From a virus: DNA of 37,954 nucleotides. The notes beneath the pieces are model-generated. The model was not told where the DNA came from. It worked only from the letters and a program-made list of their open reading frames with translations, and did no database searches. This document shows positions 1 through 8,159 of the stretch, in pieces; the stretch's first letter is position 1; every line of letters starts with the position of its first letter. A program made the position numbers and the translations under genes. The DNA lies in IMG/VR virus record IMGVR_UViG_3300022187_000087, positions 1 through 37,954 of that record. One strand, given 5' to 3'.

Positions 1-1
1 A

Positions 2-157
2 ATTAGTGCAGTATTTTCAGATGGAAACTCTAACAGTAGCTTGCAAATAAATGTGCCAGCAGGATTTGATGTAACATTTATAGGCGTTGATAGCACAAAT
101 TATAGAGTTATGGGTTCTGTTACTTCTGCGACTGCCCCAGTGTTTGCTGACCAATAA
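2..157 (+). CDS. C-terminal end of a truncated structural protein
   Basis: An open frame enters from the left edge and ends at TAA 155-157, giving 51 residues and no start codon. The visible part ends ...YRVMGSVTSATAPVFADQ. The segment INVPAGFDVTFIGVD followed by NYRVMG resembles the beta-rich ends of phage fibre or appendage proteins, in which a 'pag..v..v' strand precedes 'yrvmg'; that comparison is from memory. The next gene follows 13 bases later on the same strand, so it belongs to the structural operon. Function beyond 'probable virion protein' cannot be read from this fragment. Confidence 0.6.
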   Translation: MSAVFSDGNSNSSLQINVPAGFDVTFIGVDSTNYRVMGSVTSATAPVFADQ

Positions 158-170
158 TTAGGGGGTATAA

Positions 171-584
171 ATGGCTGATATAACAACCACTACTACTATT
201 GAACAGAATACTAAAGAAGCTATTATTTCTTTTCAATATCAGTATGTAGATACTGGAAACGAATCAGCAGTCCTTAAAATAGATGTCTCATCCCTAACAC
301 CAAACGCCAATGGCGAAGCGTGTACTGGGGTGAGAATTTTAGAGTGCTGGTGGGTGCTACATGGCTTAACAGTAGAAGTCTTAGCAGACGCCTCTACTGA
401 TATTATTATGTTGCATCTTGCAGAAGACCAACAAGGATATCAAAACTTTGAAAAATTTGGTGGGTTACCTTCTACTAAGTCTTTTGGCACTAGCCCAACT
501 GGTGATATAAAATTTACTACTACTGGTGCTGGGGCAGTAGGAGACTCTTACCAAGTGGTTCTTAGAGTGTCTAAAGATTATTAA
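171..584 (+). CDS. Small virion-associated protein, unknown role
   Basis: A 137-residue protein preceded by a GGGGG-rich ribosome site (161-165). It has no signal peptide or membrane segment. After a Thr-rich start (MADITTTTTIEQ) it is mainly beta-prone and ends in VVLRVSKDY. Short proteins of this kind sit among capsid and tail genes of marine podovirus-like phages, which is knowledge from family resemblance rather than a search. It lies 13 bases after a truncated structural gene and 11 bases before another structural gene. Its position suggests a decoration or head-tail component; no enzymatic motif is visible. Confidence 0.6.
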   Translation: MADITTTTTIEQNTKEAIISFQYQYVDTGNESAVLKIDVSSLTPNANGEACTGVRILECWWVLHGLTVEVLADASTDIIMLHLAEDQQGYQNFEKFGGLPSTKSFGTSPTGDIKFTTTGAGAVGDSYQVVLRVSKDY

Positions 585-595
585 GGAGAATAAAT

Positions 596-1396
596 ATGGC
601 TCAAGTATCTTCAATTAGTAGGGTTGGCACTACTGAGCCATTTTATCTTCAAATAGCTCGTAATCAAATATCATTTCACAAAAATATTTTTAAATTTGGT
701 AATAATACAAGTGTTGGAAATACTTTAGAAACAGTATGGGCAGAAGGTGGTCTTTATAGTTATCTAACTTCTGCTTCTGTACTAAAAGTCTCTAGTTCTT
801 CAACTGCAGATACTTCAGCAGGAACAGGAGCAAGAACTGTACAACTTTTTGGCTTAGATACAAACTATGATGAAATAAACGAAACAGTTACTTTAAATGG
901 TCAGACTGCAGTAAATACAACTAAAGAGTATTTAAGAATCAATAGAATGGTTGTTAGGTCTGCAGGAACTGGTGGTGCAAATGCAGGTGTTATATATGCA
1001 GGCACAGGTACAGTTACAACAGGTGTTCCTGCTAATGTTTATGCTTCTGTAAATGGAGTAACAGGAGCAAATCAAAGTCTGATGGCTCTTTGGACAGTCC
1101 CAGCAGGATACACTGCTTACATTCTTCAATATGATATATCTAATGGAACTACTTCTAATACTCCTGCAGTTTGTAAAATGGTACTAGCAGTAAGACCTTA
1201 TGGAGAAGTTTTTCAATCTAAAGATGTTAAATCTTTAACAACAAGTATGCACGTTGAAGAAACATTTTCAATTCCTTTAAAGGTTGAGGAAAAATCAGAT
1301 ATTGAGGTAAGAGCATTATCTTCTTCAGGTAGTGTCAGCTTTGATATTTCAGCAGCTTTAGAAATTATATATATTAAGAATGAGACATTGACATGA
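596..1396 (+). CDS. Beta-rich virion structural protein
   Basis: A 266-residue protein with an AAGGAGAA ribosome site seven bases before the ATG. The sequence is rich in Ser, Thr, Gly and Ala, with alternating beta pattern and no catalytic motif, typical of phage structural proteins. The C-terminal part (about residues 155-266) contains a jelly-roll-like pattern (LMALWTVPAGYTAYILQYDIS, then VRPYGEVFQSKD and IPLKVEEKSDIEVRA) seen in small capsid or tail decoration proteins; I infer a virion location. Its stop overlaps the start of the next gene (ATGA at 1393-1396), pointing to translational coupling with the adaptor-like protein. Confidence 0.6.
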   Translation: MAQVSSISRVGTTEPFYLQIARNQISFHKNIFKFGNNTSVGNTLETVWAEGGLYSYLTSASVLKVSSSSTADTSAGTGARTVQLFGLDTNYDEINETVTLNGQTAVNTTKEYLRINRMVVRSAGTGGANAGVIYAGTGTVTTGVPANVYASVNGVTGANQSLMALWTVPAGYTAYILQYDISNGTTSNTPAVCKMVLAVRPYGEVFQSKDVKSLTTSMHVEETFSIPLKVEEKSDIEVRALSSSGSVSFDISAALEIIYIKNETLT

Positions 1397-2064
1397 GTAC
1401 ATCAGGCACATATGACTTTTCTATGGACATAGATGAAGTCATTCAAGAAGCAATGGAAATGATAGGTGGTGAGCCTACACTAGGACATGAACCTAAATCT
1501 GCAAGAAGGTCAATTAACTTACTACTATCTGATTGGCAAAACAGAGACATAATGTTATGGACTGCAGAAACTTCTGTGTTTACAGTTTCTGTAAGTACAA
1601 CTACATATTCACTTGCATCTTCAAGCATTGACGTATTAGAAGCAGTTGTTAATAGAGATAATACTGACATACAGTTAGAACGTATATCTATGCAAGAATA
1701 TTTAAAGATACCTAATAAGAGACAAACAGGTAGACCTACTCAGTATGCAGTAAGACATGAAAGAGATAACCCTGTAGTCTATCTCTGGCCGCTACCTGAA
1801 AATTCTACAGACCAAGTAAAGATAGAACTTATAAGATATATGCAGGATGTTAATAAGTCTGCAGTACAAACAGCAGATATTTCAAGAAAGTTTTTACCAT
1901 GTTTAAGTGCAGGTCTTGCATATTATATGTCAATGAAAAGACCTAATGTAGACATGAATAGAATTACAATGATTAAAACAGAATATGAAGAAAGACTTGC
2001 AAGAGCTTTAACTGAAGACAGAGAAAGAGCAAGTCTTTTTATAACACCAAAGATTAGTATATAA
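1393..2064 (+). CDS. Head-tail adaptor / tail-completion protein (P22 gp4- or T7 gp11-like)
   Basis: A 223-residue mostly helical protein. The N-terminus (DIDEVIQEAMEMIGGEPTLG, then SARRSINLLLSDWQNR and LWT) matches the pattern of podovirus adaptor proteins that sit under the portal: two helices containing 'A..liG.e' and 'a...ln.ll..W...g..lw'. The middle holds 'GRPTQYAV' and 'VYLWPLP', also typical of tail-tubular-A-like proteins in marine phages. The C-terminal helix contains YEERLARALTEDRERAS. It likely closes the packaged head and joins the tail, which fits its place between virion genes. P22 gp4-like versus T7 gp11-like cannot be settled by eye. Confidence 0.6.
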   Translation: MSTSGTYDFSMDIDEVIQEAMEMIGGEPTLGHEPKSARRSINLLLSDWQNRDIMLWTAETSVFTVSVSTTTYSLASSSIDVLEAVVNRDNTDIQLERISMQEYLKIPNKRQTGRPTQYAVRHERDNPVVYLWPLPENSTDQVKIELIRYMQDVNKSAVQTADISRKFLPCLSAGLAYYMSMKRPNVDMNRITMIKTEYEERLARALTEDRERASLFITPKISI

Positions 2065-2342
2065 TGGCTACAAATAAAAATGTATATGGTTTGTGTGACA
2101 CTTGTGGTTTTAGATATAAGTTAAGACAGCTTAAAAAAACCAGTTATGGAACAATGGTATGTCCTCAAGATTATGATGGAGCATATGATTTAAAGAACCA
2201 TCCACAAAATAAAAGTCCACGAATACAAGAAAACTTTTTTATTAGAGATTCACGACCTGACCCTAGAACAGATATACAATCTAATTGGGAGTCATTAGAA
2301 CAAAATTGGGAAGATACTAACAATGATTGGAATACAATATGA
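2064..2342 (+). CDS. Small Zn-ribbon-like virion-region protein
   Basis: A 92-residue protein starting at a TAATG overlap with the adaptor gene. Residues 11-14 form CDTC and a third cysteine occurs in MVCPQD about 20 residues later, a partial zinc-ribbon pattern (CxxC...C, perhaps completed by Asp or His). The C-terminus is rich in Asn, Trp and Asp (SNWESLEQNWEDTNNDWN). The position immediately after the adaptor and before an appendage gene suggests a small assembly factor or minor tail component. No function is known to me. Confidence 0.6.
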   Translation: MATNKNVYGLCDTCGFRYKLRQLKKTSYGTMVCPQDYDGAYDLKNHPQNKSPRIQENFFIRDSRPDPRTDIQSNWESLEQNWEDTNNDWNTI

Positions 2343-3784
2343 GTAATTTTACAGGGCAAAAAATTGCAAATACTTATAAACAATTACTTCAAGTTAATAC
2401 AAGTAACTCAGATTTAAGTAGCACTTTAATAACTGTAGAGACAGGAGCAGGTAATGCAACTCCACTACAACTTGCAACAGACAAAGTTAATATTAATGGA
2501 ACATTTCAATTAGGTGGAGAAACTTTAACTGCCAATGTTTCTGCATTAAATAACATTGCAGACCTTTCAGGTATTACAGGAATTGTTGTAGGAGATTCAG
2601 GAAGTCTTTCAGGAAGAACTCTTGTTGGTGGAAGTCCTATAACAATTACTAATGCTAATGGTACTGCAGGCAACCCTACTATAAGTCTTGCCACTACAGG
2701 GATAACTTCTGCAACTTATGGACCATTAGCTAGACTTAATATAGATACATATGGAAGAGTTATAGATGTAAGTATTGCAACTACAGTTTCTGCAAATTCA
2801 TTTATAGGTGGAGTTTTTAATGGTTCTTCTCTTACTGTAGAAAACGATACTTCTATTGGTGGTGATGTAGTTATTCAAGGCACTACTAATATGAAGGCAG
2901 TTAGTGCAACTGATGTAACTTTAAATAATCTTACTGTCGGAACTAAAATAACTGCAGCAACAGTTACTGCAACTACAATAGAAACAAGTGTATTAAGAGC
3001 AACTAAAGCAAGTATAACAGATTTAACTGCAGACACTTTAAGTTTTGATAGTGTGTCTGTTAGTTCTATAAACACAAATATTGTTAATGTTGTTAGTTCT
3101 ACAAACTTATCTGATAATGCCACTCTTAATTTTGGTGATGATAATGATTTAATTATTCAACATAATGGAGTTCATTCTGTAATTAAAGAAGCAGGAACTG
3201 GTGATTTATTTATTCAGAGTAACAGAATAAAATTAACTAATACTGGTTCGTTTTCAATGCTTACTCTTGCAGATGGACAAGACGCAGAGTTTCCATATGG
3301 TGTACAAGTTAGTGGTACAGTAAGTGCAACAAGTTTTGTAGGACCTACTATTACTTCTATTAATAATGTAATAGCTAATGTAAGTGCTTTAACACAAACT
3401 AATCTTGATGCAGTTACATCTATTAATACAGTTATAGATAATCTTAGTGCAACTATAGCAACAAGTATTGATAATAGAACTCAAGCAATTACAAGTATAA
3501 ATAATGTTATTACAAATCTTAGTGCCACATTTGCTACAAGTATTGATAATACAAATACAAATGTAACAACTAATATAAATGCCATTACAAGTATTAATAC
3601 TGTTATTACAAATCTTAGTGCAACAATGGCAACGAGTATTGATAATACAAATACAAATGTAACAACTAATATAAATGCTATTACAAGTATTAATACTGTT
3701 GTAGCTAATTTATCTTCTACAATGGCAACAAGTATTGATAACACTAATGGTGCAGCTCTTGCATTTGCTATTGCATTAGGATAA
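2339..3784 (+). CDS. Repeat-containing trimeric appendage / fibre-like protein
   Basis: A 481-residue protein starting at ATG 2339, which overlaps the preceding stop (ATGA); an upstream TTG (2327) in frame is less likely. The N-terminal third is low-complexity beta sequence (LQLGGETLTANVSALNN type) of the kind found in fibre shafts. Residues about 150-310 are Ser/Thr/Val-rich with a DNDLIIQHNGVHSVIKE block that recurs in fibre proteins. The C-terminal part contains degenerate 32-residue repeats (A-I-T-S-I-N-x-V-I-x-N-L-S-A-T), predicted to form a coiled or heptad-like trimeric stalk. It ends in a hydrophobic AALAFAIALG tail. Likely a virion appendage; partner unknown. Confidence 0.65.
   Translation: MSNFTGQKIANTYKQLLQVNTSNSDLSSTLITVETGAGNATPLQLATDKVNINGTFQLGGETLTANVSALNNIADLSGITGIVVGDSGSLSGRTLVGGSPITITNANGTAGNPTISLATTGITSATYGPLARLNIDTYGRVIDVSIATTVSANSFIGGVFNGSSLTVENDTSIGGDVVIQGTTNMKAVSATDVTLNNLTVGTKITAATVTATTIETSVLRATKASITDLTADTLSFDSVSVSSINTNIVNVVSSTNLSDNATLNFGDDNDLIIQHNGVHSVIKEAGTGDLFIQSNRIKLTNTGSFSMLTLADGQDAEFPYGVQVSGTVSATSFVGPTITSINNVIANVSALTQTNLDAVTSINTVIDNLSATIATSIDNRTQAITSINNVITNLSATFATSIDNTNTNVTTNINAITSINTVITNLSATMATSIDNTNTNVTTNINAITSINTVVANLSSTMATSIDNTNGAALAFAIALG
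3410..3742 (+). repeat. In-frame 96-base tandem repeats encoding a stalk
   Basis: Two full 96-base units (3485-3580 and 3581-3676) are nearly identical and encode AITSIN(N/T)VITNLSAT..ATSIDNTNTNVTTNIN-type 32-residue repeats. A shorter unit precedes them (from 3410) and a diverged partial unit follows (3677 to about 3742). All remain in frame. The high DNA identity of the two middle units suggests recent duplication and a potential for copy-number change by slippage. Confidence 0.85.
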
Positions 3785-3809
3785 AACATCAAGTATAATA
3801 TAATATAAT
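3771..3809 (+). promoter_or_regulatory. Possible sigma70 promoter with three overlapping -10 boxes
   Basis: Between the repeat-containing gene and the 115-residue gene lies TATAAT at 3794-3799, followed in five-base steps by TATAAT at 3799-3804 and 3804-3809. A weak -35 (TTGCAT, 3771-3776) sits 17 bases before the first box. An AGGA ribosome site (3811) and ATG (3822) follow. This is the only intergenic AT-rich spot of this kind in the structural arm, so it may boost the fibre genes; the weak -35 keeps confidence low. Confidence 0.4.
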
Positions 3810-3821
3810 AAGGAAAAAGAA

Positions 3822-4169
3822 ATGGCAAACTTATTTTTATCAGAAACAAATGCAGGGATTGGAACATCGTCTGCTACCATATTAACATGTGGTGCTGATA
3901 CTGAAACTACCATTATAGGTCTTAGTATTTCTAACATAGTTACAAGTCAAATCACTGTAGATGTACAGCTTGATGCTTCAGGTCGTACTAGTGGTACAGA
4001 AGACAGTGTATACATTGTTAAGGATGCACCTATACCTGTAGGTGGTTCATTGGTAGTTGTAGGTGGAGACCAAAAACTTGTATTAGAACCAGGAGATGCA
4101 GTTAAAGTTACATCTAGTCAGGCATCTTCTGCTGATGTTGTTCTGAGTCATCTAGATATTACAACATAA
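3822..4169 (+). CDS. Small beta-rich structural protein at the head of the fibre cluster
   Basis: A 115-residue protein with ribosome site AGGAAAA. The sequence is a compact beta pattern (LFLSETNAGIGTSSATILT, VDVQLDASGRT, PVGGSLVVVGGDQKLVL, EPGDAVKV) resembling small proteins that precede tail-fibre genes in marine podovirus-like and cyanophage genomes, judged from memory. 'PIPVGGSL...L.L.PGD.v.V' is a typical virion decoration or baseplate-adaptor pattern. No catalytic residues stand out. It may connect fibres to the tail; function is inferred from position. Confidence 0.6.
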   Translation: MANLFLSETNAGIGTSSATILTCGADTETTIIGLSISNIVTSQITVDVQLDASGRTSGTEDSVYIVKDAPIPVGGSLVVVGGDQKLVLEPGDAVKVTSSQASSADVVLSHLDITT

Positions 4170-4179
4170 GGGGTAACGT

Positions 4180-5739
4180 ATGACATACGTAGGGAAAAAA
4201 CCTGCCGATATAATTGCAACTGCTGTTGACACAACTACAGGTACGTTTAGTGGTGACCTGACAGTAGACACAAACACACTTTATGTAGACTCAGCTAACA
4301 ATAAGGTTGGTGTGGGTACTGTAAGTCCTCAAAGAATCTTACATTTAAATGAAGCTACTAGTGGGTCTAATTATTTACATATTACCAATAGCACTACTGG
4401 TACAACATCCACAGATGGTTTGATATTTGGTATAGATGGTTCAGAGCAAGGTTATATTTGGCATTATGAAGCAAAAAACTTTATATTAGGAACTAATAAC
4501 ACAGAACGCATGAGAATAGACTCCAGTGGCAACGTGGGTATTGGTACTAGTAGTCCTAGTGTTGAACTTTCAATCGCTGGTTCTGACCCGCAACTTGTCC
4601 TTTGGGAGGGAACTGATGGAGCAAGTAGTTCAAAGGTTCAACTTGGAACGGGAGCTGTTCAAGGTTTTGTAAATATTCATAAGGGAGATGGAACAAGAAC
4701 AGTTCAATTAAACTCTGATGGTGATACCTACCTTAATGGTGGCAATGTTGGTATTGGTACTAGTAGTCCTTCAGAAACACTTGAGATAAACAGTGGCATA
4801 GGAAACATTGGTGCAAAACTTGTAAGCACAGACAATTTAGCAGTAATTGCCTTTAAAGATAACAGCACAACAGATGTTCAGTATTTAGGTGCTAATGGTG
4901 ATAACTTAGTGTTTCATGCAGGAACTACACCATCAGAACGCATGAGAATAGACAGCAATGGAAGAGCCTTAATAAATTTAACTGGAGAAGTTCAATCTTC
5001 TAATGCAAAGTTACAGATTAGCAATACTGCTGATGATGTTGTTTTAATTAACAGAACAAATGATGGTGACCAAATAACTTTTCATGTCAATGGAAACTCT
5101 GCATCAGGAAGTATTGGTACTTTTGATGCAGGTTACTTATATATTGCATCAACTCGTACAACAGATGCAGGTATAAAAATTGGTACATCTCGTGTTGTGC
5201 CGAGTACCACAACTGGTGCAGATAGGGATGATGCTATTGACTTAGGTTATTCTAGTGGTCGTTGGAAAGACCTCTACCTATCAGGTGGTGTAGTCTTTGG
5301 TAGCACTGGTGGTGCAGTAACAAGCAAAACTTTGGATGACTATGAAGAGGGAACTTGCACATTTACTTATACTGGAAGCAGTGGTAATCCCACTGTAACC
5401 TATGGTAGTGTTAGATATGGTTTTTATACAAAAATAGGTAGAAAAGTTTTTATTGAAGGAAGGATTAGAACAGATGCTTTTAGTGGTGGTTCAGGTTTAC
5501 TTCAAGTATCTGGTTTACCATTTACTGTATCAAATATAGACCCAGACAAATACACTTCAGGTGGTGGTATAGTTTCAAATGATTTTGGTTCTAATCAGCC
5601 ACATTCAACAATGGCAATAGCAGGAACTACATCATTTTACTGTATATATGGAAACTATAATGTAAATAATATTTCTGATTGTCAAGATGGTTCTAATAAA
5701 AATCAAATACAGTTTTCATTTTTTTATATGGCAATATAA
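4180..5739 (+). CDS. Tail fibre with GIGTSSP shaft repeats and a receptor-binding head
   Basis: A 519-residue fibre. The N-terminus (MTYVGKKPADIIATAVDT) is the short anchor type used by cyanophage and pelagiphage fibres. The shaft carries repeated units pairing ERMRIDSSGN/SNG with NVGIGTSSPS (about residues 108-130, 185-200, 250-260), which in fibre families form a trimeric beta shaft. From about residue 370 comes a different head: TLDDYEEGTCTFTYTG, then GFYTKIGRKVFIEGRI and LLQVSGLPFTVS, a widespread C-terminal fibre domain expected to bind the host surface. No intramolecular chaperone is seen. Neighbours are other fibre and accessory genes on the same strand. Confidence 0.85.
   Translation: MTYVGKKPADIIATAVDTTTGTFSGDLTVDTNTLYVDSANNKVGVGTVSPQRILHLNEATSGSNYLHITNSTTGTTSTDGLIFGIDGSEQGYIWHYEAKNFILGTNNTERMRIDSSGNVGIGTSSPSVELSIAGSDPQLVLWEGTDGASSSKVQLGTGAVQGFVNIHKGDGTRTVQLNSDGDTYLNGGNVGIGTSSPSETLEINSGIGNIGAKLVSTDNLAVIAFKDNSTTDVQYLGANGDNLVFHAGTTPSERMRIDSNGRALINLTGEVQSSNAKLQISNTADDVVLINRTNDGDQITFHVNGNSASGSIGTFDAGYLYIASTRTTDAGIKIGTSRVVPSTTTGADRDDAIDLGYSSGRWKDLYLSGGVVFGSTGGAVTSKTLDDYEEGTCTFTYTGSSGNPTVTYGSVRYGFYTKIGRKVFIEGRIRTDAFSGGSGLLQVSGLPFTVSNIDPDKYTSGGGIVSNDFGSNQPHSTMAIAGTTSFYCIYGNYNVNNISDCQDGSNKNQIQFSFFYMAI
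4537..4769 (+). repeat. Exact 20-base repeats encoding the GIGTSSP shaft motif
   Basis: The 20-base sequence GGTATTGGTACTAGTAGTCC occurs exactly at 4537-4556 and 4750-4769 in this fibre and again at 9363-9382 in the third fibre. A one-mismatch copy lies at 9099-9118. All encode GIGTSSP in frame, so part of the identity reflects protein constraint, but identical synonymous codons across genes suggest recent exchange. Confidence 0.85.
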
Positions 5740-5752
5740 ATAGGAGATAAAA

Positions 5753-6028
5753 ATGGCTTTAACAGAAGAGACAATACAAGACAAAATAGAAATCGTAGGT
5801 GACTACAAAATGGTTCAGGTGAGGACAGCAGTGGTTATCAAGAGAGATGGCACAGAGATAAGCAGAAGCTTCTCAAGGCACGTTGTTGCACCTAATATAA
5901 GTGCAACTGACTTAGCCAATGAGAGTACAGAAGTACAAGCAATATGTAATGCAGTACATACAGAAGCAATCAAGACAGCATATGCTACACATTTAGCTAA
6001 CACACATTTAGCTAACCAAGAGGTTTAA
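5753..6028 (+). CDS. Small conserved fibre-region protein
   Basis: A 91-residue protein with a TAGGAGA ribosome site. It begins MALTEETIQDKIEIVGDYKMVQ and contains VVIKRDGTEISRSFSRHVV; proteins of this form accompany fibre genes in marine cyanophages and uncultured marine phages (from memory), with no assigned role. It has no membrane segment. The C-terminus contains a duplicated THLAN peptide caused by a 15-base tandem repeat. Being placed between two fibres, it may be a fibre accessory or assembly protein; this is inference. Confidence 0.65.
   Translation: MALTEETIQDKIEIVGDYKMVQVRTAVVIKRDGTEISRSFSRHVVAPNISATDLANESTEVQAICNAVHTEAIKTAYATHLANTHLANQEV
5987..6016 (+). repeat. Perfect 15-base tandem duplication
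   Basis: ACACATTTAGCTAAC is repeated exactly at 5987-6001 and 6002-6016, adding five codons (THLAN) near the end of the 91-residue protein. It stays in frame and looks like a recent slippage event. Confidence 0.9.
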
Positions 6029-6031
6029 TTA

Positions 6032-7810
6032 ATGGCATACATAGGAGTATCTCCTTCCAACGGAGTTAGACAAAAACATACCTATACTGCTACTTCAGGT
6101 CAGACCACGTTTACTGGTTCAGACAATGCAGAGAATGTTACGTTAAGCTATAGAGATAGCAACTACGTTGATGTATATAGAAATGGTGTTAAGCTAGGTG
6201 ACGCAGATTATACTGCCACTAGTGGTACATCTGTTGTACTAGGAGAAGGTGCTGCTGTTAATGATATAGTAGAGATTGTAACATATGATGTATTCTCTGT
6301 AGCTGATACAGTAAGCAAGGCAGATGGTGGTACGTTTGATGGTAATGTTGCAATGGCAGGTACTCTTGCAGTTACAGGTGAGACTACTCTAAGTACACAT
6401 CTTAACATGGGTGATAATGATATTATAAAAGTAGGTGACGGTGCTGACTTACAGATTTATCATGACCCATCTGCTCCCGGAGGAGCAACAAACTTTATAA
6501 AAGAAAATGGAGGAATCTACACTTTTATTCAAGGTAATACTTTAAGACTAAGAAATAGAGATGGAAGTAAAAATTATATTAACATGGTTAGTGGTGCTGG
6601 TGTTGATATATACTACGATAATGCACCCAAACTAGCCACCACCTCAACAGGCATACAAGTAACAGGTAACATAGCTAATGCTAGTGGTGATTTTACACTT
6701 GATGTAGCAGGAGATATTACTCTTGATGCTGATGGTGAAGATATAAGATTAAAAGATGGTGGTTATGAATGGGGTAGATTTACTCATACAGGTCATTTTG
6801 GGATACAAAATCCAGTCAGTAATGCAGACATACAGTTTTTTGGCAATGATGGTGGTGCGACTATTACTGCTCTTACACTTGATATGTCAGATGCAGGTAC
6901 TGCTACATTTAATCACGATATAAAACTATCTGATAATGCAATTATTGATTGTGGTGGAAACCTAAGATTAGATGCTGAAAATGCAAATATAATTTTTCAA
7001 GATACTGGAACAGCTTATGGAAAAATATTTAAAAGTAGTGATGACTTTGTAATAAAATCAGAAATTAATCACGGAGACATAATTTTTCAAGGATTTTATA
7101 ATGGTTCTACTATAACTGCTCTTACCCTTAATATGGGAATTGATGGTACTGCCCAGTTTAAGGATAAAATACAATGCAATTCTATAAATACTGGTTCTTC
7201 TACTGGAAGTTTAACAATGTTTGGTGGTGGTACAAACAAGGGTGGTACGATTGAGTTATCAGGTGGTAACAATACTGGCTCAACTGGAGCAGGTATTGTA
7301 TTTAAAACTGGTGCTTCTACTAGCAGTCCTTCAGAAAAAATGAGGATTGACCAATATGGTCATGTAACTATGCCAAATCAACCTGCTTTTCAAGTTTATG
7401 GTAATACAAATACAAGCATTTCCTCATTAGCAACTTACACAACAGCTATTTTAAATGTCGAAGTATTTGACCAAAATGGCGATTTTAACACAGGTAATTA
7501 TAAATTTACAGCACCTGTTACTGGCAAATATCAATTAAATGCAATTGTTAGGTTAGATGATTTACAAAATGATTCTACTTTTTATATAGCACAGATAGGA
7601 ACATCAAATAAAGAATATAAAGTGATTTTAGATACAGATGTTTTTAGTGCTGATTTACAATATCACACATTTACAATTAGTGTATTAGCAGATATGGATG
7701 CAAGTGATACTGCAGAAGTACAAGTCTATCAAAATTCTGGAACTTTAGGAAGTTCTGTAGTAATAGGAAATCCAAATTACACAATTTTTTCAGGCTACTT
7801 AGTAGCATAA
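6032..7810 (+). CDS. Tail fibre with a C1q-like C-terminal head
   Basis: A 592-residue fibre. Residues 1-100 (MAYIGVSPSNGVRQKHTYT, then TTFTGSDNAENVTLSY and VDVYRNGVKLGDADYTAT) are the N-terminal domain common in cyanophage fibres and likely attach to the tail. The shaft (about 105-440) has repeating beta units such as GDGADLQIYHDP, GDITLDADGEDI and SGGNNTGSTGAGIVF, ending in SPSEKMRIDQYGHV. Residues 450-592 show a C1q/TNF-like jelly-roll pattern: VEVFDQNGDFNTGNYKFTAP, then VTGKYQLNAIVRL and the terminal YTIFSGYLVA. C1q heads are trimeric binding modules, so this is a candidate receptor-binding tip distinct from the previous fibre. Confidence 0.85.
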   Translation: MAYIGVSPSNGVRQKHTYTATSGQTTFTGSDNAENVTLSYRDSNYVDVYRNGVKLGDADYTATSGTSVVLGEGAAVNDIVEIVTYDVFSVADTVSKADGGTFDGNVAMAGTLAVTGETTLSTHLNMGDNDIIKVGDGADLQIYHDPSAPGGATNFIKENGGIYTFIQGNTLRLRNRDGSKNYINMVSGAGVDIYYDNAPKLATTSTGIQVTGNIANASGDFTLDVAGDITLDADGEDIRLKDGGYEWGRFTHTGHFGIQNPVSNADIQFFGNDGGATITALTLDMSDAGTATFNHDIKLSDNAIIDCGGNLRLDAENANIIFQDTGTAYGKIFKSSDDFVIKSEINHGDIIFQGFYNGSTITALTLNMGIDGTAQFKDKIQCNSINTGSSTGSLTMFGGGTNKGGTIELSGGNNTGSTGAGIVFKTGASTSSPSEKMRIDQYGHVTMPNQPAFQVYGNTNTSISSLATYTTAILNVEVFDQNGDFNTGNYKFTAPVTGKYQLNAIVRLDDLQNDSTFYIAQIGTSNKEYKVILDTDVFSADLQYHTFTISVLADMDASDTAEVQVYQNSGTLGSSVVIGNPNYTIFSGYLVA

Positions 7811-7847
7811 GCCAAAGTGAAACAACGTAACATAAAGGAGTTATAAA

Positions 7848-8147
7848 ATGGCAAACCATACAAAGACAGTAACATTAACAGATTTACAACAGAAGATTTT
7901 ATCTAATGATTTGTATAACGACACAGACAATGCAGGAATAGATACTTGGATACAAGGTGCTGTAGATGGCAAGATAAACAACTGTTGGAAAAGATTTCAA
8001 CAAGAGTGGACTACAAAACTAATGAACGACAGTAGCTTCACAGACCCAATACCATCTAATCAAGCAGACTTTGTTGCACTTGTAACAGCAAGAAGCGACT
8101 ATCAAAATCGTAAACAACGTGATGATGCCAGTAATATAGGAGAATAA
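7848..8147 (+). CDS. Small helical fibre-region protein
   Basis: A 99-residue protein with a strong AAAGGAG ribosome site. It is largely helical (LTDLQQKILSNDLYND, VDGKINNCWKRFQQEW) and has no signal or membrane segment. Similar small proteins sit between fibres in marine phages (from memory), without known function. It ends one base before the next gene, so the two are translated together. It may chaperone fibre folding or be a minor virion part; both are inference from position. Confidence 0.65.
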   Translation: MANHTKTVTLTDLQQKILSNDLYNDTDNAGIDTWIQGAVDGKINNCWKRFQQEWTTKLMNDSSFTDPIPSNQADFVALVTARSDYQNRKQRDDASNIGE

Positions 8148-8159
8148 AATGGCAGTAAC
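8138..8159 (+). repeat. Left copy of a 22-base direct repeat flanking a fibre gene
   Basis: An exact 22-base match covers the ribosome site and first codons of the 109-residue gene here and of its paralog at 10277-10298. The copies are 2139 bases apart and bracket the third fibre gene, so they could support its loss, duplication or exchange by homologous recombination. Confidence 0.85.

Noticed and set aside
3410-3742. Regular repeats that could suggest a CRISPR-like or noncoding array
   Set aside because: The repeats have no unique spacers, keep the reading frame of a structural gene and encode a regular stalk sequence.
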